From NCBI GenBank assembly GCA_947088865.1, contig CAMUHY010000010.1:54039-118038 (forward strand): DNA of 64,000 bases, written 5' to 3'. Shown here in pieces: positions 42,837 through 51,633 of this stretch. The DNA is from an uncultured Eubacterium sp. GTDB lineage: Bacteria; Bacillota; Clostridia; Lachnospirales; Lachnospiraceae. The notes below the pieces were generated by a model, which was given only the letters and a program-made list of their open reading frames with translations, had not been told where the DNA came from and ran no database searches. Each line of letters begins with the position of its first letter. The stretch's first letter is position 1. The translations under genes were made by a program, and so were the position numbers.

Positions 42837-44774
42837 TTACGAACCAAGTGATGTTACCAGATGTTCTAACATCTCACTAATAACATTAATATATCTTGAT
42901 GAAGCGTTATACGCCTGCTGATACTTAATCATTTTTTGCAGCTCTTCATCTGATGAAACGCCTTCTGTCTGCAACCTTTGATGGTCATAGCCACTTACCA
43001 TCGTCTGCCAGTGACCAACAAAATCCTCAAGTACATTACCTGCTATGGCATACTGACTAGTAAAATTATCATAATATTCTGAAAATGTGCCAACAGAATA
43101 CTGTTCAGGATTTACGGATGCAAAATCCATACTCCATATGTCAAGAAGCTCTTGTCCCCTTGCCATATCTTCCTTTCCTTGAAGAGTTGTCATCGCAATT
43201 TTTCCAACATCCTGTGCAACAACAGCGTTAATATGAAGATTACTGACAGAATATTCTGTACGATTTCCTCTTTCATTTTGGTTATTATGAACATACATCT
43301 TTCCACCATTTCCATCGTCCATAACAATGTATCTTGGTGTATCTGCTCTGGAAAATATCTCCTCACCAACAGTCTTGTCATCATCCATTCCATAGTCGGT
43401 TTTATCCATATCAAGAATGGTGTAATTATAACTGCTTACCGTTGCTGCATTTGTATGCTCTTTATCGGTATATAACTTTTCTTTTGATATATACGTATAT
43501 GTTCCATTCTCACTTCTGCCCTTTACTTCATTGCCATAAACATCATACATTACGTCTTGGGCAATCCCAGAATATGTATAGGTGTTTGGCATCACCTCTT
43601 CTCCATTATTCATCAGAGGAGCTGTCAGTGTCATCTCTTTTTCTGGACATAAAACATCATTAATTGCTGTAACAAGCCCATTTACCAATTTATCCAAACC
43701 TGATATTGCTGTCAATATAGCTGACGAGTCAATGTATTTATTATAATATGCCTGCTTATCAAGATATTCTGCATAATCATTTTCATACTTTTGTTTTCCC
43801 TCATTCGTTGTAAGGTCATAATCTTTTTGTTCTGGCTTTACTGGAACATCATCATAACTTACAAGAATACTTCCTCTTGCCAAAAGCAATCCTTTCAACT
43901 CCGCCTTATCATAATTATCTGTAATTTTATTCATTACAGACTCTGGATATACATCTCTTTCAAATGCTGGCCACGTAGGTATATACAGCATTGTTCCGTC
44001 CGTTGTTCGTGTAGACATCTCTAAAGTTCCTGTTAAAGTAACAAATGGAACACCCTCTGCATTCACAACAACTTCTCCATTTGGCTCTTCAAAATAAGAG
44101 ATATTGATATATCCGCTCAATTCATCTAATGCGTTATCCCTTGCATCTCTGTAATCGTTTGCGTCTTCTCGTCCCATGCTTTCTATTTTAGCAATCTGTT
44201 TATTGAGGTCAAATATTTCTTTTCCAAGCTTATTGATTTTATTTACCATATTTTCGACTTCAATATTCAATGTAGCCTGATAATCGGTAAGACCCTTATA
44301 TACAGCTGTTGACCTTGTTAAAAAGGCAGACGCACTCTGTATCAATGAAGAACGCTTTGTTGTGCTTGATGGCTCTTTGCTCAATTCGTTGATTGCATCG
44401 CGCAAATTCTCAAGACTTTCTTGATAAGTAACGCCTTGTAATTCACCAAATTGGTCTTCAATCTCTTCAATCGTTTTATATTGGCTTGAATAATAACCTA
44501 ATCTACAATTTTCAGACCTATATGCTCTATCTATAAACTCATCTCTAATTCTTCTAATCTCATTAACGCCTACACCCAAACCATATGTCGAAGTAACTGG
44601 ACATTTATAATTTCCTGATACCCTTACATACTGTGTATCTTTAAACGCAATCTGCTGGCGTGTATATCCTTTTGTATCAATATTAGCTAAATTGTGTGCT
44701 GTTGTATTTAAAGCTGCCTGTGATGATTTCAACCCTGTTGCACCAACCATCAAACTAGCCATACCATTTGCCAT
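42837..44774 (-). CDS. flgK: Flagellar hook-associated protein FlgK (645 aa copy)
   Basis: 645 aa. N-terminus GLKSSQAALNTTAHNLANIDTKGYTRQQIAF and C-terminus SDEELQKMIKYQQAYNASSRYINVISEMLEHLV are classical FlgK. A ~125 residue insert relative to the other copy lies in the middle (around residues 300-480) and is rich in Lys, Tyr and Asp. The frame starts at 44798; AAGGAGG favours the ATG at 44774. It follows flgN, where the single flgK sits in Bacillus, but is separated by a terminator and has a consensus-type sigma-A promoter. Exported junction protein; why two copies exist is unclear. Confidence 0.9.
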   Translation of the reverse strand: MANGMASLMVGATGLKSSQAALNTTAHNLANIDTKGYTRQQIAFKDTQYVRVSGNYKCPVTSTYGLGVGVNEIRRIRDEFIDRAYRSENCRLGYYSSQYKTIEEIEDQFGELQGVTYQESLENLRDAINELSKEPSSTTKRSSLIQSASAFLTRSTAVYKGLTDYQATLNIEVENMVNKINKLGKEIFDLNKQIAKIESMGREDANDYRDARDNALDELSGYINISYFEEPNGEVVVNAEGVPFVTLTGTLEMSTRTTDGTMLYIPTWPAFERDVYPESVMNKITDNYDKAELKGLLLARGSILVSYDDVPVKPEQKDYDLTTNEGKQKYENDYAEYLDKQAYYNKYIDSSAILTAISGLDKLVNGLVTAINDVLCPEKEMTLTAPLMNNGEEVMPNTYTYSGIAQDVMYDVYGNEVKGRSENGTYTYISKEKLYTDKEHTNAATVSSYNYTILDMDKTDYGMDDDKTVGEEIFSRADTPRYIVMDDGNGGKMYVHNNQNERGNRTEYSVSNLHINAVVAQDVGKIAMTTLQGKEDMARGQELLDIWSMDFASVNPEQYSVGTFSEYYDNFTSQYAIAGNVLEDFVGHWQTMVSGYDHQRLQTEGVSSDEELQKMIKYQQAYNASSRYINVISEMLEHLVTSLGS

Positions 44775-44839
44775 AATCCGCCCTCCTTGTATGCTCACTT
44801 TCTTTTCCGTAAAACATTTTATATATTTTCAAAATAAAA

Positions 44840-44868
44840 TATATATTTTAAATTTACTTATCTGTCAA
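44840..44868 (-). promoter_or_regulatory. Sigma-A-type promoter of the 645 aa flgK
   Basis: Minus strand TTGACA, 17 bp, TATATA: perfect -35, ideal spacing, near-perfect -10. It lies between the flgN terminator and the gene, with ~65 bases of leader. Confidence 0.7.
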
Positions 44869-44896
44869 AAAATAAAAAATTTTATCTTTCTAATTT

Positions 44897-44926
44897 ATAA
44901 AAAAAGAACCTCATAGTGAAGTTCTT
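44897..44926 (-). terminator. Intrinsic terminator after flgN
   Basis: Stem AAGAACTTCA / TGAGGTTCTT (one wobble) with a three-base loop, then TTTTTTT on the minus strand, touching the flgN stop codon. Confidence 0.85.
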
Positions 44927-45439
44927 TTACTGCTTTGCATCAAAACTGCCCGTTGAACTATATCCTACCTGTTCACATGCGCCTTTGCTATAATTTGCTG
45001 TCTGTGGCGCCATCACCGAATTTCTTGCAAGATTAAGCTCAAATTCAATCATATCCATTGATTCTTGTAATAACACTTTATTGTTCTCATTAATACGCAT
45101 AAGATAATCTAATGTTTTTTTCAATTTCATATGAATATCTTGCAGAGCTTTTTGTTCTTTTGGTTGTTTGGACAACATCTCTATAATCATATCAATACGC
45201 ATACCTTTTTGAGAAAGATTCAATACACAACATATATCCTTCACACAATCTTCTCTATTGGCTTCAAGCTTATTAATAATATCTATACTTCTTTGTTCAA
45301 GTCCAAGTATATCTTGGAGCTTATCGACATCATTATTAACAATAGCAGAAGTTTTATCTTCTGACAGTTTAATTAATTCTTGATATTGCGAATTTTCCTT
45401 ATTAAGAACATCTATAAGATTTTCAATTAAACTTGCCAT
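44927..45439 (-). CDS. flgN: Flagellar chaperone FlgN
   Basis: 170 aa, all alpha-helical. Typical parts are LIDVLNKENSQYQELIKLSEDKTSAIVNNDVDKLQDILGLEQ and a C-terminal YLMRINENNKVLLQESMDMIEFELNL. FlgN holds FlgK and FlgL unfolded for export. It lies 14 bases after flgM, in the Bacillus order (yvyG). The ribosome site is weak (GGGG), so translation may depend on coupling to flgM. Confidence 0.85.
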   Translation of the reverse strand: MASLIENLIDVLNKENSQYQELIKLSEDKTSAIVNNDVDKLQDILGLEQRSIDIINKLEANREDCVKDICCVLNLSQKGMRIDMIIEMLSKQPKEQKALQDIHMKLKKTLDYLMRINENNKVLLQESMDMIEFELNLARNSVMAPQTANYSKGACEQVGYSSTGSFDAKQ

Positions 45440-45453
45440 CTATAAAACCCCGC

Positions 45454-45735
45454 TTAAAATATTAACGTTGATATATTCTCCAATATCTTATCTGCAACTG
45501 CTTCTGAACTTATATGGTAAGAACCTGCCTCTATCTGCGCCTTTACCTGAGCAACTTTGTCAGCTCGGATATCTGGTGCATTGTCAACAGCCGCTTTTGC
45601 TGTCTTAAAAGTCTTAGCTGTCTGTGAAATTTCCAATTTATCGCTAAAGGACTTCTTATTATCAGCCTTTTTTACCACTGGTGTGCTATTAGACCGATAC
45701 ACCTGGCTAACTGCATTATATGCATCAATACGCAT
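45454..45735 (-). CDS. flgM: Anti-sigma factor FlgM
   Basis: 93 aa. The C-terminal part IRADKVAQVKAQIEAGSYHISSEAVADKILE is the sigma-28-binding region of FlgM; the N-terminus MRIDAYNAVSQVYRSN is also typical. FlgM holds sigma-D inactive until it is exported or the hook is complete. GGAGG before the ATG; a sigma-D site (45771-45797) gives feedback control. Confidence 0.95.
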   Translation of the reverse strand: MRIDAYNAVSQVYRSNSTPVVKKADNKKSFSDKLEISQTAKTFKTAKAAVDNAPDIRADKVAQVKAQIEAGSYHISSEAVADKILENISTLIF

Positions 45736-45770
45736 ACTACCGCCTCCGTTTCATTTTGTTCTTAAATACT

Positions 45771-45797
45771 TTATCGGACAGTTGTTCATATTACTTA
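45771..45797 (-). promoter_or_regulatory. Sigma-D promoter of flgM-flgN
   Basis: Minus strand TAAG, 16 bp, CCGATAA, 36 bases before flgM. Confidence 0.8.
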
Positions 45798-45843
45798 ATA
45801 CCTAAAATGAAAAAATAAAATGAAGTCTTTTGCCCTTATTTTT

Positions 45844-46260
45844 TTACTGTTTATCCAAATATCTCATTCTTGCCGCATCTTTTTGATTGGTTTTCTTTGT
45901 TGACTGTGGCTTTTTCTCTTTATATACATTTCCTAATTGGTTCGCCATTGTCGATTTGCAATTTTCACAGTATTTTCCTGATTTAATCGTTGCTCCGCAC
46001 ATCTCACATTCAATGCCAATAGGCGAGTCGTCTGAAAAATATAACCGCTCTTCCCTTATCCACTGCTCAATCTGCTTGATACTGACATCACAATCCTTTG
46101 ATATCTGACTAATACTTGCCATAGGATTATCGTTTATATATATTTTAACATCTTGAAACTTATCTTCAAGTGCGCTGACGCAGCTAGGGCACATATTTCT
46201 ATATGCGCCGCCAATATAATTATATAAACGTCCACATACTCTACAATTCCTTACATCCAT
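45844..46260 (-). CDS. yvyF: YvyF-like flagellar operon protein (zinc ribbon)
   Basis: 138 aa. N-terminal CRVCGRLYNYIGGAYRNMCPSC and C-terminal CEMCGATIKSGKYCENC are two Cys4 clusters that should bind zinc; between them a helix-turn-helix-like segment (ASISQISKDCDVSIKQIEQWI). It is the conserved gene between comFC and flgM (TIGR03826). Its role is not firmly known; regulation of flagellar genes is assumed. Start with a GGGGGAAA site. Confidence 0.9.
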   Translation of the reverse strand: MDVRNCRVCGRLYNYIGGAYRNMCPSCVSALEDKFQDVKIYINDNPMASISQISKDCDVSIKQIEQWIREERLYFSDDSPIGIECEMCGATIKSGKYCENCKSTMANQLGNVYKEKKPQSTKKTNQKDAARMRYLDKQ

Positions 46261-46302
46261 AGTATCTTTCCCCCATTCCGCTGTTAAACAGCAATATACA
46301 AA

Positions 46303-47070
46303 TTAACTAAATCCTCTTCCAATGCACAGACAGACACCATATATCTCTTTCACTCCCTGTCTTTTCAGTGCGTTTGCACAGGCATCAAGTGTTGCTCCTG
46401 TGGTATATATATCATCTAAAAGAAGTACCTTATTATATTCTACCATTTTCCTTTTTACAATGAAAGCATTTTCCAGATTTTTTATTCGTTCTATTGCATG
46501 AAGTTTTTTCATAGGTGCTGTCCTTCTAATTCTGAACAATAATTTAGTGTCTATATCAACACCTAATAATTTTGATACATTTTGAGCTATCAACTCTGTT
46601 TGATTATATCCTCTTACTTTTTCCTTTGTATGATACATTGGAACAGGAACAATAATATCTGGATTCCATATTCTTATCTGTCTTCCACAATATTTTTCTA
46701 TAATATTTGCATACCACCATGCGTATTCTCTACAACCACCATACTTAAAGCGATATATGGATTGCTTTATCTCCCCTTCATAAGGCAATGCTGCAATACA
46801 TTGCGTATATTGATGTTTTGTATGTTTACAATCATAACAATATTCACTGTTATTATCATTTAAAATCTTTCCGCATTTCATACATTGAGCTTCGCTTATC
46901 GGTTTTATTTTATCGGTGCAATTACTGCACAAATCGCCATATTCCTGCCATGCCGAAAAATTGACTTCCATCTTTTTATCTGTCGGCTTGCCGCATATCG
47001 GACATGCCAAAGGATATATGCTATTTACCATAAACTTTATGGCTCTATTTATCAGTTTGTGTTGAATCAA
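46303..47070 (-). CDS. comFC: ComF family phosphoribosyltransferase-like protein ComFC
   Basis: 255 aa. N-terminal zinc cluster CPICGKP...CSNC, a second pair CMKCG/CYDC, and the PRPP-binding signature VLLLDDIYTTGATLDACANAL near residue 205. ComFC/GntX proteins help take up DNA or supply nucleotides during transformation; in many anaerobes the gene stays next to flagellar genes. Start is a TTG with AAAGG eleven bases before it; the ATG at 47031 would shorten it by 13 residues. Follows recD2 by 40 bases. Confidence 0.9.
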   Translation of the reverse strand: MIQHKLINRAIKFMVNSIYPLACPICGKPTDKKMEVNFSAWQEYGDLCSNCTDKIKPISEAQCMKCGKILNDNNSEYCYDCKHTKHQYTQCIAALPYEGEIKQSIYRFKYGGCREYAWWYANIIEKYCGRQIRIWNPDIIVPVPMYHTKEKVRGYNQTELIAQNVSKLLGVDIDTKLLFRIRRTAPMKKLHAIERIKNLENAFIVKRKMVEYNKVLLLDDIYTTGATLDACANALKRQGVKEIYGVCLCIGRGFS

Positions 47071-47110
47071 TCAATAAAATACCTTTCCAAAAATTTCTAC
47101 TTTTAATTCT

Positions 47111-49351
47111 TTATTCATTAAATAATAATTCTTTAATTCGTATATCTAAAGAGGAATATCTTTTTTGCTCCGCTTCATTTTCTGCCATTTGATGAAACAC
47201 ATCTTCGTTGCCGACCAAGCACACACATTTTTTTGCTCTTGTCACTGCTGTATACAATAAATTTTTATTCATAAGAAGTCTTGGTCCTGAATACATTGGA
47301 ATAATCACTGCTGGATATTCACTTCCTTGTGATTTGTGTACAGTAATAGCATATGCAAGTTCTAATTCCTCGAGCATATCAAAATCATAAACTACTTCTC
47401 TTGCATCGTCAAATTTTATAAGTACTTGTTCTGAAAAAACATTAATTTTTTGTATAATTCCTGTATCCCCATTAAAAACACCGCTACCTGTATCATAGAC
47501 TATATTGTTTTTATTGCGCTTTTCCCACTGAAGCTGATAATTATTTTTTGTTTGAATCACTTTATCGTTTTCTCGAAAAATAGTATCTTTTACTTTTCTT
47601 TCCATTTTTGAAGGACATGGAGGATTTAATCGTTCCTGCATCAATTGATTTAACCGCTCCACTCCTACGGAGGACTTTCTTGAAGGTGTTAATATCTGAA
47701 GTTCTCCCACATCAACGCCTATATACTTTGGCAATTTTTCTTTAATCAATGTGTACATTGCATTAATAATTTCTTCCGGCGTCTTTCGATGTATAAATAA
47801 AAAGTCTTTGCTATATTTATTAAGGACAACTTTCTTTCCCTTATTAATTTCATGGGCATGTGTCACAATTTCGCTTTCTGCTGCCTGACGAAATATTTTT
47901 TCCAACTTGACAACGGGAAATGCTTTCGATGCAATAATATCTTTTAATACATTGCCCGCCCCTACGCTTGGAAGCTGGTCTGTATCGCCTACCAATATCA
48001 GCCTTGTTCCTACTGCAACCGCTTTTAACAATGAATTCATAAGGCTGATATCAACCATAGACATCTCATCAACAATAATAACATCCGTCTCTAATGGATT
48101 ATCTTCATTTCTTTCAAAATGTGTTTTTGCTGTCAATTCACCTACTGTTTTACCGCTTACCTCAAGCAATCTGTGTATAGTCTGCGCTTCATAACCACAT
48201 GTTTCCGTCATTCTTTTTGCCGCTCTGCCAGTAGGTGCAGCAAGACGTATATCCATGCCTTCCATCTGAAAATACTCTATAATGGCATTAATTGTCGTTG
48301 TTTTTCCTGTACCAGGACCTCCTGTCATCACCATCAGCCCATTATGGACAGCCGTTTTTACAGCTGTCTTTTGAATATCATCTAAATTAATTTCTAATAA
48401 ATGTTCTATTTGCGATATTCTCTCATCAATTTCTTTATCTGGGCAATCATACTCTATATCACAATCTTTTAACAACTTTGCAACACCAGTCTCCATATGA
48501 TAATATCGTGCTACATAGACACATTGTTTATCCTGTATCTTCTTAATTACAACTCGATTATCAATAGCCATATCAATAAGACAATCATCAAAATTTGGCA
48601 TCTCAATCAATAAAAGACTTTTTACTTGTGTAAACAGCTCTTCTATGGGCAAATATACATGACCTTGCGCTACTGCCTGATAAAGACAATAATATATTCC
48701 ACTCTTAATGCGAAAATCCGAATCTGCCCGAATCCCTACTTTTGCTGCAATTTCATCGGCTATCTTAAATCCAATGCCATCAATATCATCCGCCAATTTA
48801 TAGGGATTTTCTTTTAATATTTTATATATATCTGAATTATATTTAGAATAAATTTTATTAGCCATCTTCATGCTTATGCCATATTTTTGCATAAACATCA
48901 TCGCACTTCGCAGCTCTTTTTTATCGTTTAACTGCTCTGCTATTTCCATCGCTTTTTTTATACTAATTCCCTTAATTTCTGCAAGACGTTCTGGCTCTTC
49001 CTCCATAATTCTAAAAGTATCGTCACCAAATTTATTGACAATATTTTCAGACATTTTCTCGCCTATACCTTTGATTGCACCAGAACTTAGATAGCGCTTT
49101 ACAGAATTTTCATCTGACGGCGCTTTAAATTCATAAGATGTGATTGTAAACTGCATATAATAAGATGGGTGTTTTACAAAATTCCCCTCAGCAACGATAA
49201 ATTCACCTGCGCTAATGTAACCTAATACACCAACGCAGGTAATATCTTCATTTTTATAAATTATGTTAAATACCGTATATCCATTGTCCTCATTGCGAAA
49301 TATAATATTTTCAACAAATCCTTCAACGTGTTTTACAGTTTCATAATCCAC
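47111..49351 (-). CDS. recD2: ATP-dependent DNA helicase RecD2
   Basis: 746 aa, the normal RecD2 size. Long N-terminal extension with helix-hairpin-helix repeats (IKGIGEKMSENIVNKFGDDTF, GIGFKIADEIAAKVGI), then the 1B-2A helicase with Walker A TGGPGTGKTTTINAI and Walker B VIIVDEMSMVD, and the C-terminal VHKSQGSEYPAVIIP. It unwinds DNA 5' to 3' and acts in repair without RecBC. A GTG start with GGAGG nine bases upstream is clear. Confidence 0.95.
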   Translation of the reverse strand: MDYETVKHVEGFVENIIFRNEDNGYTVFNIIYKNEDITCVGVLGYISAGEFIVAEGNFVKHPSYYMQFTITSYEFKAPSDENSVKRYLSSGAIKGIGEKMSENIVNKFGDDTFRIMEEEPERLAEIKGISIKKAMEIAEQLNDKKELRSAMMFMQKYGISMKMANKIYSKYNSDIYKILKENPYKLADDIDGIGFKIADEIAAKVGIRADSDFRIKSGIYYCLYQAVAQGHVYLPIEELFTQVKSLLLIEMPNFDDCLIDMAIDNRVVIKKIQDKQCVYVARYYHMETGVAKLLKDCDIEYDCPDKEIDERISQIEHLLEINLDDIQKTAVKTAVHNGLMVMTGGPGTGKTTTINAIIEYFQMEGMDIRLAAPTGRAAKRMTETCGYEAQTIHRLLEVSGKTVGELTAKTHFERNEDNPLETDVIIVDEMSMVDISLMNSLLKAVAVGTRLILVGDTDQLPSVGAGNVLKDIIASKAFPVVKLEKIFRQAAESEIVTHAHEINKGKKVVLNKYSKDFLFIHRKTPEEIINAMYTLIKEKLPKYIGVDVGELQILTPSRKSSVGVERLNQLMQERLNPPCPSKMERKVKDTIFRENDKVIQTKNNYQLQWEKRNKNNIVYDTGSGVFNGDTGIIQKINVFSEQVLIKFDDAREVVYDFDMLEELELAYAITVHKSQGSEYPAVIIPMYSGPRLLMNKNLLYTAVTRAKKCVCLVGNEDVFHQMAENEAEQKRYSSLDIRIKELLFNE

Positions 49352-49379
49352 GTCAATGAACCTCCATTCTTATGCCATT

Positions 49380-49793
49380 TCATTCGATTTCTTCCACAGC
49401 ATAATTCCTCTTCATTTGTTCATATAACTGCTGTGCAAGTCCAAGTCCGCCGCCGCCATTTGAATCAACTACTTTATCAGCCACATTCTTTATCATCTCA
49501 TCTCCAAAATAACTTGACAGTGTACTCATACCTGTATCGGAACTTCCTGTCACACCAAACAGACCAGAGTACATATTGTCATCAGAGCCTCCATCTACTT
49601 TAGACATCTTAATCATTGCCTTTAACATCTGCTCTACAAAATATCCCTCAAAGTCTTTACAGACTTCCATAAGCTCCTCATCGGTTGCCTTAGACAAGTC
49701 ACTGTTATTTATCTTGTCTTCAATAGCATTTGTTGATGGATTATATATATTATTAGCATATGTTGATGAAATACCATTTATAAAATTATCCAT
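49380..49793 (-). CDS. flgJ: Rod-binding protein (FlgJ N-terminal domain)
   Basis: 137 aa. The domain EELMEVCKDFEGYFVEQMLKAMIKM is the FlgJ rod-binding signature; no muramidase domain is present, as in many Gram-positives. It binds rod subunits and helps them assemble through the wall. The ATG at 49793 has GAGGG five bases upstream; one at 49805 has none. It follows the flgG-type gene by 23 bases. Confidence 0.85.
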   Translation of the reverse strand: MDNFINGISSTYANNIYNPSTNAIEDKINNSDLSKATDEELMEVCKDFEGYFVEQMLKAMIKMSKVDGGSDDNMYSGLFGVTGSSDTGMSTLSSYFGDEMIKNVADKVVDSNGGGGLGLAQQLYEQMKRNYAVEEIE

Positions 49794-49816
49794 ATTTACC
49801 CTCATTTCTGTGGTTA

Positions 49817-50635
49817 TTATCTCTTAAGATTGTTTGCCTGCTCCATCATGGTGTCTGATGTAGTAATTGCCTTAGAGCAAAGCTCATAAGCTCTCTGTGC
49901 TATAATCAGATTAACCATCTCTGTTGCAACATTGACATTAGAACCTTCAAGATATTTTGACTTTAAAGCGCTCTTTTTGCCAATATCATCATAAGCCTCA
50001 TTCAATGGTACTCCTGAAGCATCGGTTGCTCTCAAATAGTTGTCACCAATCTTTTCAAGACCAGAAGGATTTGTAAACTGGAACAATGCAATCTGCATAC
50101 CGCCTATTGGCTGCGGATTACCAGCCTCATCCGGATAACAGGCATTACCATCTGCATCAAATGTAACCTTTAAAGGATTATACTCTGATGTAAGTATAAT
50201 TGGCATACCATCTGAACTTAAAACAGGACAGCCATCCGCTGTACATAAAGCAGAACCTTGTGCATCAATAGCAAAATAAAAGTTACCATTTCTTGTATAT
50301 ACAGTCTCTCCATCCAAATTTTGTATAGCAAAGAAACCATCACCATTAATTAAAAAGTCGGTGTTGCTCTCGGTCTCCATTGCAGAGCCTTGTGTATAAT
50401 GAGAAGTTATAGAAGACACTCTTGTACCCAGTCCAACTTGCGCGCTGACTGGCTTAAATTCTCCATTCGCTGTTGTTGTTCTCGCCTGCAAATCTTGATA
50501 CAACAACGTCTTAAAACTTGCGCTTTGACCTTTATAACCTACTGTATTAACATTAGAGAGGTTATGTGAAATAACATCTACGTTTGTCTGCTGTGCTATC
50601 ATACCTGATGCAGCAGAATATAATGACCTAACCAT
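49817..50635 (-). CDS. flhP: Flagellar basal-body rod protein (FlhP/FlgG type)
   Basis: 272 aa. SLYSAASGMIAQQTNVDVISHNLSNVNTVGYKGQ at the start is the rod/hook N-terminal motif, and VNVATEMVNLIIAQRAYELCSKAITTSDTMM the C-terminal FlgG motif. It should be the distal-rod protein, exported by the flagellar apparatus. It follows its paralogue by 35 bases, with a GC-rich hairpin (50653-50666) just before AAAGGAAG. Bacillus has the order mbl-flhO-flhP, as seen here. Confidence 0.85.
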   Translation of the reverse strand: MVRSLYSAASGMIAQQTNVDVISHNLSNVNTVGYKGQSASFKTLLYQDLQARTTTANGEFKPVSAQVGLGTRVSSITSHYTQGSAMETESNTDFLINGDGFFAIQNLDGETVYTRNGNFYFAIDAQGSALCTADGCPVLSSDGMPIILTSEYNPLKVTFDADGNACYPDEAGNPQPIGGMQIALFQFTNPSGLEKIGDNYLRATDASGVPLNEAYDDIGKKSALKSKYLEGSNVNVATEMVNLIIAQRAYELCSKAITTSDTMMEQANNLKR

Positions 50636-50670
50636 AATTATCTTCCTTTCTGTGCGCGTCAGCGCAAATA

Positions 50671-51447
50671 TTATAATTCAGACATACTTACCATACCGCC
50701 TAACATACTGTCGACGGTCTGAATAAGCTTTTGATTGCTTTCATATTCTCTGGCAAGACTTATCATTTCAACCATCTCTGAAACAACATTGATATTAGAA
50801 GCCTCTTTGTAACCTTGAATAACAGCCGCATTAACATCTTGCGTCTGTGTTGCTCCCTCTACTGCTCGAAACAAATTTTCGCCATATTTTTCAAGATAAT
50901 TATAATCTTCAAAATCGGTTATTAAAAATGTATCAACATACATATTATCAGCATATATCTCGCCGGTCTTTTCAACTCGCAAATCTGCTATATTGGTAGG
51001 TAATTGAATGGGTGCGCCACTCTCACCTAATACATAATCACCATCCTTGGTAACCAGATAACCTTCTGCGTTCATCTGGAACGACCCATCCCTGGAATAC
51101 ATGGTTGATGTCACTCCACTTTTACTCGTAAAGGAAATGTTAAAAAATCCCTTATCTGCTAATGCAAAATCATATGTACTATCTGTGTTAATAAGAGAAC
51201 CTTGCGTCCAGTCACGATATGTTTCGCCAATCTTAGCTCCAAGTGAAAGTTTACCAATCCTTTGGTTAAGGGTGCCAACGGTTCTATCCTTAATCTTAAT
51301 ACCAAACATCTCATCAAATGATTTTGTTGTGCAGCCCTCTTTCTTATAACCTGTTGTTGAAGAGTTTGCAAGATTATTGGTAATAACATCCATTCTACGT
51401 TGGCTATCCACCATACCTGTATATGCAGTGTACAATCCTTTAACCAT
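50671..51447 (-). CDS. flhO: Flagellar basal-body rod protein (FlhO/FlgF type)
   Basis: 258 aa. VKGLYTAYTGMVDSQRRMDVITNNLANSSTTGYKKE carries the rod N-terminal motif; NINVVSEMVEMISLAREYESNQKLIQT the C-terminal one. A proximal-rod or transition part is likely. The frame begins at 51510, but GAGGTG eight bases before ATG 51447 and the motif set the start. A near-sigma-D site lies at 51492-51517. Start of the flhO-flhP-flgJ unit, downstream of mbl. Confidence 0.85.
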   Translation of the reverse strand: MVKGLYTAYTGMVDSQRRMDVITNNLANSSTTGYKKEGCTTKSFDEMFGIKIKDRTVGTLNQRIGKLSLGAKIGETYRDWTQGSLINTDSTYDFALADKGFFNISFTSKSGVTSTMYSRDGSFQMNAEGYLVTKDGDYVLGESGAPIQLPTNIADLRVEKTGEIYADNMYVDTFLITDFEDYNYLEKYGENLFRAVEGATQTQDVNAAVIQGYKEASNINVVSEMVEMISLAREYESNQKLIQTVDSMLGGMVSMSEL

Positions 51448-51491
51448 AATTTCACCTCGTTCCTTCATTAATAAATAATCGCCTGTAAGCA

Positions 51492-51517
51492 ATATCGTCA
51501 CAATTTGCAAAAACTTA
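51492..51517 (-). promoter_or_regulatory. Sigma-D-like promoter of the rod genes
   Basis: Minus strand TAAG, 15 bp, ACGATAT, one mismatch in the -10, 45 bases before the flhO-like gene. Confidence 0.55.
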
Positions 51518-51633
51518 ATAGCTTACCTGCATAAAAGTATAATTTTTTATCTTTATGGTATAATTTGCCAATTATCCAAATATATTAACATTATAAAAAT
51601 CAGGCTTTTTATAATGAAACTTATCAATTTATG

